6,502 nt of DNA from positions 1-6,502 of the forward strand of contig JACDAU010000246.1 of NCBI GenBank assembly GCA_013695265.1. The letters run 5' to 3'. Within the stretch, counting starts at the first letter, position 1, and the number at the start of each line of letters is the position of its first letter. Below, one piece after another: positions 1 through 5,949 of the stretch. Source of the stretch: Chloroflexia bacterium (GTDB taxonomy: Bacteria; Chloroflexota; Chloroflexia; Thermobaculales; Thermobaculaceae). The notes beneath the pieces are model-generated. The model was not told the DNA's origin, searched no databases, and saw only the letters and a program-made list of their open reading frames with translations. Position numbers and translations under genes: made by a program.

Positions 1-327
1 CGTCAAAGTAAGATCTTCCGTGAGTCTATGCGAGCCCACCTTCTAATTGTCGTTGAACAGCTGGACACAGCGTGCAAGGAAGTGGGCCGCGACATAGAGT
101 CCATCGAAGTGCAGGAAGGGATGCTGGCGGTCTATCCAGATCAGGTGCCTTTGGATGAAGAATCGAAGGCTAGGGCCACACACGTCGGAGGCATTGCGGC
201 CGATCTGCGCAAGCTTGAGATGCTTGGCGTGGACCACGCCGTCTGCCTGGTTCAGCCTCCGACCTCCGCGGCACTCGCGCGGCTGGCAGACGAGCTGCAC
301 GCGTATCGGAGAGCGACAGCCCGATAG
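1..327 (+). CDS. LLM-class flavin-dependent oxidoreductase, C-terminal end (5' partial)
   Basis: The frame is open from base 1 to a TAG at 325-327, giving 108 visible residues; the start lies left of the window. An internal ATG at 28 falls in the middle of this reading frame and is probably not the true start. The stretch 'TACKEVGRDIESIEV' followed by 'LRKLEMLGVDHAVCLV' and a last helix 'ALARLADELHAY' fits the end of luciferase-like monooxygenases, where a helix of the form CxxxGRDPxxIE is followed by a strand, then 'l..l..lGvd..v' near the end of the TIM barrel. If so, the enzyme uses reduced FMN or F420 to oxidise or reduce a small organic substrate in the cytoplasm. The flavin-binding parts are outside the window, so cofactor and substrate cannot be read. 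Family membership is inferred from a short C-terminal piece only. Confidence 0.62.
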   Translation, partial: RQSKIFRESMRAHLLIVVEQLDTACKEVGRDIESIEVQEGMLAVYPDQVPLDEESKARATHVGGIAADLRKLEMLGVDHAVCLVQPPTSAALARLADELHAYRRATAR

Positions 328-435
328 TGAGCTTTCATCGCCTTTGCCGGTATTGCCGCCCTTGATGGATGCACAGAGCTGGACGAGGGCTCAGGTTCTG
401 ATAGTCTACGCAACACATATCCGGGAGGCAATGTC

Positions 436-1605
436 ATGGGCAACGCGGCGGAACTCGACTCAATCAACAGGGACAAACTGGTTCCCCTGGTACGGACTGC
501 CTTGGGGACCGATACTCTGGAGATAATCGACTGGCAACTGGTCCCCATCCACGGTGGTGGCGGTCTTGGCACTACGATATATCGTGTTGTCGGCACGGGA
601 CGAGACGGTGGCAAGGACGTGGACTGGTCCATCATCCTCAAGATCATACACGCAGCAGGTGAGGATGAGGAACCCTGCGACTGGAACCACTGCAAGCGCG
701 AAGCGCTTATCTACGCATCCGGGATGCTCGACGACTTGCCCGCCGGGCTCTCCGCGCCGCGCTGCCTGGGGGCTGAGGACCCATCGCTGGATTGTTCCTG
801 GCTTTGGCTTGAGGATATTCCCCACACGTCCAAACAGCCCTGGTCCCTCTCGGACTATGCCACCGTCGCCCGACAGCTGGGCAGGTTCAACGGAGCGTAC
901 CTGGTGGGGGAGCAGCCGTTGCCGGCGTATCCGTGGCTGAGCAAGGAGTGGCTGCGGGGATGGACGGAGAAGAGCGCCCCCGCCATCGCCCTCTTTCCCG
1001 GTATCCTGGAGTACCCGCTGATCCGCCGTTGCTTCCCCACCTCGGGTATGGCCGACGCCTACCTGCGCATCTGGGATGAGAGGGCGGACTTCCTGCACGC
1101 CCTCGAACGACTTCCCCAGGTGCTCTGCCACCGAGACGCGTTCCGGCGCAATCTCTTCCTTCGGCCTGACTACACAGACACGGACCGGTTGGTGGCGATC
1201 GACTGGGCATTCGCTGGACCGGGGGCGGTGGGCGAGGAACTGGTGCCGCTCGTGCTCGCCGGTATCGCCTTCTTCGAGGTGGAGCCGTCAATAATGGGCG
1301 ACCTGGAGCAGGTTGCGTTCGAAGCATATGTGGAAGGGCTGCGAGATGCGGGCTGGCAGGGGGATCCGCGGATCGTGCGGCTGGGCTATGCCGCGAGTGC
1401 CGCCCTCAGGTACGGTCCGGGATGCGCGGTCCCGGCGCTGGCTTTTCTCACAGACCCGGCGGCGCAGCACATCGCATCTCAACTGTTCGGCGTTACGGCC
1501 GAAGAGGCCGCCGACAGGGTGTCCCTGATGTTTACTCATGTGCTCGACCTCGCGGACGAGGCGAGGCAGCTGATGGATGTCCTCCCCCAGACCGCCAGCC
1601 GTTAG
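436..1605 (+). CDS. Aminoglycoside phosphotransferase (APH) family kinase-fold protein
   Basis: This 389-residue protein has the eukaryotic-like kinase fold of the APH/choline kinase superfamily (PF01636 type), which transfers phosphate from ATP to a hydroxyl on a small molecule. Visible motifs in order: a glycine-rich loop 'HGGGGLGTT' (residues 39-47), a candidate ATP lysine in 'IILKII' (K69), a possible partner glutamate in 'KREALIY' (E89), a hinge-like 'LWLEDI' (123-128), the catalytic loop 'LCHRDAFRRNLF' (230-241, D234 and N239), and the metal-binding 'AIDWAFAGPGAVGEEL' (D256). Length and motif spacing are normal and nothing looks broken. The ATG is chosen because GGGAGG lies at 423-428, seven bases upstream. 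A weak promoter-like pair (TGGACG at 380-385, TAGTCT at 402-407) sits in the leader. The downstream exporter gene overlaps its end by 29 bases, suggesting an operon. The substrate may be an antibiotic, homoserine-like metabolite or sugar; 'aminoglycoside' is only the family name. Confidence 0.88.
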   Translation: MGNAAELDSINRDKLVPLVRTALGTDTLEIIDWQLVPIHGGGGLGTTIYRVVGTGRDGGKDVDWSIILKIIHAAGEDEEPCDWNHCKREALIYASGMLDDLPAGLSAPRCLGAEDPSLDCSWLWLEDIPHTSKQPWSLSDYATVARQLGRFNGAYLVGEQPLPAYPWLSKEWLRGWTEKSAPAIALFPGILEYPLIRRCFPTSGMADAYLRIWDERADFLHALERLPQVLCHRDAFRRNLFLRPDYTDTDRLVAIDWAFAGPGAVGEELVPLVLAGIAFFEVEPSIMGDLEQVAFEAYVEGLRDAGWQGDPRIVRLGYAASAALRYGPGCAVPALAFLTDPAAQHIASQLFGVTAEEAADRVSLMFTHVLDLADEARQLMDVLPQTASR

Positions 1606-2860
1606 CGGATTGGGGATATTGCGGACCCTCCGTTTCGGCGGCGTCCTGCCCGCGCCGCTGCGGCGTCCGTCGTTCCGGCGGTTGTGGGTCGGGATGAGCC
1701 TGTCCTATGCTGGAGATCGGTTCCAGGTGCTCGCGCAAGGCTGGCTGGTCGCCACCATCACGCAGTCGGCTCTCGGCGTCGGGCTCATCTCCGCGCTCGG
1801 CTTGCTGCCCCTGCTCCTCCTCCCCATAGGCGGGGCCATTGTCGAGCGAATGGACCGGCGCCGGACCCTGCTGGTAATCCAGCTTGCTGGCGCCGGGGTC
1901 ACCGCGCTGGTCACCGGCCTGGTCCTGACAGGCCACTTCGCGCTGTGGCACATCTACGCCTGGTCGCTGCTCAACGGACTCGGCACTCTCCTGGCACGCC
2001 CTGCGTACAAGGTCGTGCTGACGGAGGCTGTCCCGCCGGACGAATTGCGCTCGGCGGTGGCCATCAACTCCGTCAGCGAGACCGCCTCGCTGACGTTGAC
2101 CAACGCCGGGGGCAGCTTGATCCTGGCATGGCTCGGACTGCCGGTCGCCTTTTTGCTCAACACCGTGAGCTACCTGGTGGCCGCTCTGAGCCTGTGGAGC
2201 CTGCCCGCTATCGGACATCTGCCCGTGGATGACCGTCACAGACTCACGCCTCGAGTGGTGCTTTCCGATCTGCGCGACGGTGTTCGGTACCTGATTCGAC
2301 GGCCCGAAATTTTCCACCCGCTCCTTCTGACCTTCGCGACGATAGCGTTGGCCGGCCCCATCGTCGCGGTCCTGCCGGCGATCGTGCAGGCGGTTGGTGG
2401 TTCGATAGTGGATCTCGGGGTGCTTGCGGCGGGGATGAACCTGGGCGGCCTGGGCGGGGCTGCGTTCGCCGGGACCCATTCTGAGGGGGCTAGTGCCACC
2501 AGGTTGTATGCCCTGATGGGTCTGGTGGCGGCGCTTGCCGTCGCCCTCTTCGTCTGGCTGCCCACGGGCATCGCACAGTTCGTAGCGCTTGCCGCGATCG
2601 GGTTCGTGGCATTTGCTCAGGCCGTCTGGAACACGAGCAGGATTCGCCAGCTGGCCGATCCCCCGTACCAGGCGCGCCTCCAAGCCATCACCTCTATGGC
2701 GTTCACCCTGGGCTTCCTGGCAGGTGCACTTTGGGCGGGAGTTGCGATCGACCAGCAAGGGAATAGTGGTCTTCTGTTGGGTGCGGCTGTCCTCGCTATC
2801 GGCTCCACTGCCTCGCTTGTACGATTCAGCGGTACCCGAACGACACAAAGGGCTGGCTAA
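1577..2860 (+). CDS. Major facilitator superfamily exporter (MFS_3 / EntS-like)
   Basis: This 427-residue inner-membrane protein has about 12 hydrophobic helices, the first near residues 37-60 and the last near 395-415, with a central cytoplasmic loop around 213-245. The segment after helix 2, 'GGAIVERMDRRRTLLV' (85-100), matches MFS motif A. The stretch 'RPAYKVVLTEAVPPDELRSA' (141-160), followed by 'NAGG' and 'FLLNTVSYLVAALSL', is the signature of the MFS_3/EntS-type exporters, proton-driven efflux pumps for siderophores, macrolides and other small molecules. The ATG at 1577 lies inside the end of the upstream kinase gene with only a weak GAGG ten bases upstream, consistent with translational coupling. 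It gives a rather long basic N-terminus (about 36 residues), so an in-frame TTG at 1610 or 1619 could be the real start. With the kinase it would form a modify-and-export pair; the substrate is unknown. No convincing terminator follows it. Confidence 0.88.
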   Translation: MSSPRPPAVSGLGILRTLRFGGVLPAPLRRPSFRRLWVGMSLSYAGDRFQVLAQGWLVATITQSALGVGLISALGLLPLLLLPIGGAIVERMDRRRTLLVIQLAGAGVTALVTGLVLTGHFALWHIYAWSLLNGLGTLLARPAYKVVLTEAVPPDELRSAVAINSVSETASLTLTNAGGSLILAWLGLPVAFLLNTVSYLVAALSLWSLPAIGHLPVDDRHRLTPRVVLSDLRDGVRYLIRRPEIFHPLLLTFATIALAGPIVAVLPAIVQAVGGSIVDLGVLAAGMNLGGLGGAAFAGTHSEGASATRLYALMGLVAALAVALFVWLPTGIAQFVALAAIGFVAFAQAVWNTSRIRQLADPPYQARLQAITSMAFTLGFLAGALWAGVAIDQQGNSGLLLGAAVLAIGSTASLVRFSGTRTTQRAG

Positions 2861-3014
2861 TTGTGAGCATCCCACGTGACGACCAAGTGAGGTAGCCACC
2901 GAGGAGTGATGAACATCGCGCCAGCCGTCGAAACAATGTACTATGAGATACTCTAACCGGCCTCCATCAACACACTGGAAGGGCCAAGAGCACAGAGAAA
3001 TGGGGTGAGCGAGG

Positions 3015-3758
3015 ATGACCCAAGAGCGGACACGCAGGCTGGAGTGGGAGGGGAGTCTCAACGCCCGCGACCTCGGCGGATACCGGGCGGCCGATGGACG
3101 CGAGATCCGCTGGCGCGCGATCGTGCGCTCCGAAAGCTTGCACGCGCTCACGGAGGCGGGGCAGGCCGCGCTCGCCGCGTATGGGGTGCGCTCCATCGTG
3201 GACCTGCGCATGCCCGAGGAGCTGGATACGGAGCCCAACCCGTTCGCGGAACCGGGCGAGCACGGCATCGCGTACACGAACGTCTCGTTTATCGACCCCG
3301 CGGTGTCACCGCCTGAGACTGCCACCACGCTCGCCGAGGACTACGTCAGCATGCTCCAGCGGTTCTCTACGCGCGTGGGTGATGCCCTGACGGTCATCGC
3401 GCGTGCGCCCGAAGGCGGGGTGCTGGTGCATTGCGCGGCGGGGAAGGACCGCACCGGGCTCGTCTGCGCGCTCTTGCTGGATCTGGCTGGCGTGGATCGG
3501 AAGACCATCGGCGCGGACTATGCGCTGAGCGGTGAGTTGCTGAAGTCCCGGCAGGAGGAGTGGCTCCTGAACGGCCCCGGAGAGCGGGCAGACCGGGAGC
3601 GAGTTCTGGCATGGGGCGAGCCCAGGGCCGAGGTGATGCCTGAGGTGCTTGATCGCGTTGGGAACCACTACGGCGGGACGGAGGCGTACCTGCGCGAAGC
3701 TGGCGTCGATGAGGAGGACATTGCCCGCCTGCGCGAACGACTGTTGCCCCCGGCGTGA
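3015..3758 (+). CDS. Tyrosine-protein phosphatase, Y_phosphatase3 family
   Basis: This 247-residue cytoplasmic protein carries the cysteine-phosphatase P-loop 'HCAAGKDRTG' (139-148), with nucleophile C140 and phosphate-binding R146. The N-terminal 'NARDLGGY' (16-23) and 'IVDLRMPEEL' (61-70) are the other hallmarks of the bacterial Y_phosphatase3 family (PF13350), which includes MptpB-like and PTEN-like lipid/protein phosphatases. The lysine after the glycine in the loop (GKDR) is typical of the members able to act on phosphoinositides as well as phosphotyrosine; the real substrate cannot be told. Length is normal for the family and all key residues are present. The ATG is preceded by GGGGTGAG at 3002-3009 at a workable distance. 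It is separated by 154 bases from the exporter gene and by about 250 from the next gene, so it is probably its own transcription unit. No cognate tyrosine kinase is visible nearby. Confidence 0.93.
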   Translation: MTQERTRRLEWEGSLNARDLGGYRAADGREIRWRAIVRSESLHALTEAGQAALAAYGVRSIVDLRMPEELDTEPNPFAEPGEHGIAYTNVSFIDPAVSPPETATTLAEDYVSMLQRFSTRVGDALTVIARAPEGGVLVHCAAGKDRTGLVCALLLDLAGVDRKTIGADYALSGELLKSRQEEWLLNGPGERADRERVLAWGEPRAEVMPEVLDRVGNHYGGTEAYLREAGVDEEDIARLRERLLPPA

Positions 3759-3905
3759 GCGCGACTCCGTGGCTCGGCGCAACCGCGTTTGATTTTCGCG
3801 CTCGGCGTCGAGACCACTAGATATGTGATCCGGGCCGTTATACACTAGAGCGGTGAGCAAAGGAATCAATCCGCCGCGAACGCAATGGTGCGGTGCCACA
3901 TGTGC

Positions 3906-3925
3906 GGGCGTTCAATTGAACGCCC
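3906..3925. repeat. Perfect 20-bp palindrome, probable dispersed repeat unit
   Basis: The sequence GGGCGTTCAATTGAACGCCC is a perfect palindrome with no loop. It continues on the right as CTACGG, so the right half reads CGCCCCTACGG, while the left flank (TGTGC) does not mirror that. Around it, TGTGCG (3901-3906) and CGCACA (3941-3946) form an outer inverted repeat, and CCCC (3923-3926) with GGGG (3933-3936) could form a competing small hairpin. No T-tract follows, so it is a poor intrinsic terminator for the phosphatase gene. Palindromes of the GGGCG...CGCCCCTAC form are, in my recollection, common intergenic repeats in some GC-rich environmental bacteria, so a REP- or MITE-like element is the favoured reading. 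An operator for a dimeric regulator is the alternative. Confidence 0.6.
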
Positions 3926-3949
3926 CTACGGTGGGGATCACGCACACGC

Positions 3950-3955
3950 TACAAT
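3950..3955 (+). promoter_or_regulatory. Possible -10 box (TACAAT) for the lysin gene pair
   Basis: TACAAT differs from the sigma-70 consensus at one position and would place transcription start near 3962, leaving a leader of about 49 bases before the ATG at 4011. No convincing -35 box lies 16-18 bases upstream, where the sequence is CTACGGTG. Another candidate, TATACA at 3839-3844, also lacks a good -35. Either would fit the view that the pair at 4011-5911 is its own transcription unit, but this is a weak call made from one hexamer. Confidence 0.22.
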
Positions 3956-4010
3956 TCGGACGCCTTTTGGTAAACGTCGGACCATTCATTGTATAGAGAG
4001 ACGCGCGCTC

Positions 4011-4937
4011 ATGATCGACCGATTGCTCTTTGGCACTCCTTCTATTAGCTATCCAGGGTTCAAGGATGCGCTGCGTCTTCATGCCAGCCCCGCAGCGGTC
4101 CAGGACGGTGCGAGGGCGCTGTATCTGACGTGCGTGACCGAGGCCATGGATCCCGCGGTCGCCCTGGCATTCGCCAGAAAGGAGCACAGCCTCCGCTGGC
4201 TTGGCGCGGCAGAGAAGACGCTCGGCTGGGGCAACGTCGTGTGCAACGAGCGGTGGCGTTCCATGGGCGGTGCGTGCATCGGGCGGTTCGCGGCGTACAA
4301 CAGCTACGAGCAGGGGCTGTTCGAGTGGATCGGCGTGATGCGGCGGGTGTACTGGTCGCGCGGGCTGCGGACGATCTCCCAGGCGACGCCCGTGTACGCA
4401 CCTGCGAGCGACAACAATGACCCCATACTGTACGCGCAACAGGCGAATCGCTGGATACACGACTGGGAGGAAAGGTATGACACGCGGATGCTCGAAGTAA
4501 TCCCCGCCGCGTTCGTGGTGAAGATAACCGGGGACTCGGTCAACATTCGCGAGTTCCCTGGCACGGCATACGAGGTGATCGCAACGCCAACGAAAGCGGC
4601 ATCCCCGACGCTTGCGGCGACGGGGTACGTGCTTGACGGCCCCGCGTACCGTTTCAACGGCGGGGAGCCCAGCAGGACATGGTGCAGGGTCCGGGATGCG
4701 GCGTCCGGCCGCACGGGCTGGGTGGTGCTCGTAGCGGGTCTCACCGAAGCGAACCTGCCCCAGACCGCGGCGGAGCTACAGGAACGGCTGCGCACCTGCC
4801 AGAACACCAACAAGAAGCTGCGCACATCGCTCGGCGAGGCCACACAGACGCACGACGCGCTCGTGCGGAAGCTGCAAGAGACGAAGGTGCAGCAGCCCGG
4901 AACTATTATCACCGCGGCGGAAGCAGTGGGGCTATAA
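4011..4937 (+). CDS. Glucosaminidase-like peptidoglycan hydrolase with SH3b domain and C-terminal coiled coil
   Basis: This 308-residue protein begins with a lysozyme-fold glucosaminidase-like domain (about 5-160). 'GARALYLTCVTEAMDPAVALAFARKEHS' (33-60) presents E58 as the candidate catalytic glutamate. The segment 'TISQATPVYAPASDNNDP' (121-138), followed by 'YAQQANRWIHDW', is the usual end of these domains, which cut the glycan strands of the cell wall. An SH3b-like domain follows (about 168-245, 'VNIREFPGTAYEVI' at 177-190 and 'GRTGWVV'), probably binding wall material. A charged heptad-like helix (252-290) then suggests a coiled coil. There is no signal peptide or membrane helix, which is odd for a wall enzyme and resembles phage lysins. 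The frame is open upstream to an ATG at 3885, but that extension would translate the 20-bp palindrome and looks non-coding, so ATG 4011 (GAGAG at 3996-4000) is preferred. The next gene starts 11 bases after its stop. Confidence 0.8.
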   Translation: MIDRLLFGTPSISYPGFKDALRLHASPAAVQDGARALYLTCVTEAMDPAVALAFARKEHSLRWLGAAEKTLGWGNVVCNERWRSMGGACIGRFAAYNSYEQGLFEWIGVMRRVYWSRGLRTISQATPVYAPASDNNDPILYAQQANRWIHDWEERYDTRMLEVIPAAFVVKITGDSVNIREFPGTAYEVIATPTKAASPTLAATGYVLDGPAYRFNGGEPSRTWCRVRDAASGRTGWVVLVAGLTEANLPQTAAELQERLRTCQNTNKKLRTSLGEATQTHDALVRKLQETKVQQPGTIITAAEAVGL

Positions 4938-4948
4938 GGGGGTAGAGG

Positions 4949-5911
4949 GTGCCGATTGTTGAGCTCGACTACGAGAAGATAGCGAAGGTGGCGGCGGCAA
5001 CGTCTCCGTCACTGCGTGATCGCCTTGACGACAAGAACTTCAAGGTGGCCGACCCGTCGGACTCGGGGGAGGGTGGTGTCGCCTCCATCGTCGAGGGAGT
5101 GCGTCCGATCAATCAGCTCGACCTCTCCATGCCCTGGGATGGCAACGTCAACAATTACCTGAACAACTGCGGACCAAGCTGCGTCTCGATGGTGCTGATG
5201 CATGCCACGGAGAAGCGCGCGTGGCCCGACGAGATAGTTGACTGGATGCAGGGCGAGAACCACAAGGGATACACCTATGTGGAAGATCAGACGCGGTACC
5301 TGAGCGCCCACGGCGTGCCAACCGATACGAAGCAGGCGTCCAGTCTCGCGGAGTATCAGTCGCTGCTTCGCGGACAGGTCGATAATGGGCGCCTCGCCAT
5401 TATCCTCGTGTACTGGGACTTCGATGCGAACAAGGGTGGCCACTTTGAGGTGGTAACAGCGGTCGATGAGCCCGGCATGGATGTGGGCTGCATCAACCCA
5501 TGGAAGGGCACGCGCCCGACGTTTGGGTGGAGATTTCTGTGGGAAAACTCCCTCGGTGGCTGGGTGATCTGCCCGAAGAAGGGACGAAAGGCTGCCCCGA
5601 AACCCACGCCGGACAAGGAGGCAAACAGGGCGAGGGCCGCGAAGATCTCCGAGAAACTCCGGTGGGAGTACAACATACAACCGGAGTCGTGGAGCGCTTT
5701 CACGAAGATGGACGTCAATGTGCGCTCCGGTCCCGGCAGCCAGTTTGAGATCCTGACCAAGATCCCCGAGGGTAAGTCGGTGAAGCTGACGTTTTACACT
5801 GACAAGGGCGAGGCGGTACCAGAGAGTGATCCCGATACCCGCTGGCACTACAGCCCCGGCCGTCGTGGGTGGATCTTCGACGGTGGGCTGCACAAATGGA
5901 AGAAGGTCTGA
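4949..5911 (+). CDS. C39-like papain-fold cysteine peptidase with C-terminal SH3b domain
   Basis: This 320-residue protein has a papain-like domain of the peptidase C39_2 type (PF13529-like) at about 50-208. The motif 'NNCGPSCVSMVLM' (72-84) supplies the nucleophile C74 at the start of a helix, 'KGGHFEVVTAVD' (162-173) supplies H165, and 'INPWKGT' (182-188) supplies N183 as the likely third residue. A lysine- and alanine-rich linker (209-235) leads to an SH3b-like domain (about 250-318) with 'VNVRSGPGSQFEIL' (256-269) and 'GRRGWIFDGG' (304-313). Such enzymes cut peptides, either wall cross-links or a protein substrate; which one is not evident. The first 50 residues are polar and not recognised, with no signal peptide. 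The start is the GTG at 4949, backed by a strong AAGGGGGT at 4936-4943. It lies 11 bases after the glucosaminidase gene and shares its SH3b type, so the two are very likely expressed and act together. Confidence 0.82.
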   Translation: MPIVELDYEKIAKVAAATSPSLRDRLDDKNFKVADPSDSGEGGVASIVEGVRPINQLDLSMPWDGNVNNYLNNCGPSCVSMVLMHATEKRAWPDEIVDWMQGENHKGYTYVEDQTRYLSAHGVPTDTKQASSLAEYQSLLRGQVDNGRLAIILVYWDFDANKGGHFEVVTAVDEPGMDVGCINPWKGTRPTFGWRFLWENSLGGWVICPKKGRKAAPKPTPDKEANRARAAKISEKLRWEYNIQPESWSAFTKMDVNVRSGPGSQFEILTKIPEGKSVKLTFYTDKGEAVPESDPDTRWHYSPGRRGWIFDGGLHKWKKV

Positions 5912-5916
5912 TACGC

Positions 5917-5949
5917 AGGGGCGAAGCAGTTCCGGAATGCTTCGCCTCT
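5917..5949. terminator. Bidirectional hairpin terminator between convergent genes
   Basis: GGCGAAGCA (5920-5928) pairs perfectly with TGCTTCGCC (5938-5946), and the stem extends outward by one G-T wobble and two more pairs to 12 bp (5917-5928 with 5938-5949). The 9-base loop contains the palindrome TTCCGGAA (5930-5937). It lies just after the stop of the peptidase gene and overlaps the stop codon of the convergent hydrolase gene, a position suited to ending transcription from both sides. The + strand side is followed only by CTACTTTCCTCCC, a weak T-tract, so termination may be leaky or the hairpin may mainly stabilise the 3' ends. Confidence 0.68.

Noticed and set aside
252..1131. Antisense open frames across the kinase gene (252-695, 460-1131)
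   Set aside because: They overlap the well-supported kinase on the other strand and show no recognisable domain.
2909..2956. A 15-codon open frame (MNIAPAVETMYYEIL) after GAGGAG in the leader of the phosphatase gene, as a possible leader peptide
   Set aside because: The GAGGAG is only two bases from the ATG, too close for normal initiation, and there is no run of one regulatory amino acid or attenuator hairpin nearby.
2961..2982. Imperfect hairpin CCTCCA / TGGAAGG upstream of the phosphatase, as a terminator of the exporter operon
   Set aside because: The stem is short with a bulge, and no T-run follows on either strand.
1532..3328. A 598-codon open frame on the minus strand across the exporter and most of the phosphatase leader
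   Set aside because: It lies antisense to clearly recognisable genes, has a Q/R/P/G/S-rich composition without domain-like patterns, and long antisense frames are common in GC-rich DNA.
3757..3803. Inverted repeat GAGCGCGA / TCGCGCTC after the phosphatase gene, as a terminator
   Set aside because: The arms are 8 bp but 31 bases apart, with no T-tract following; such matches arise by chance in GC-rich sequence.
3885..4010. 42-codon N-terminal extension of the glucosaminidase from the ATG at 3885
   Set aside because: The extension would translate the 20-bp palindrome, has no good ribosome binding site, is not hydrophobic enough for a signal peptide and does not look like the rest of the protein; the ATG at 4011 fits the domain start.
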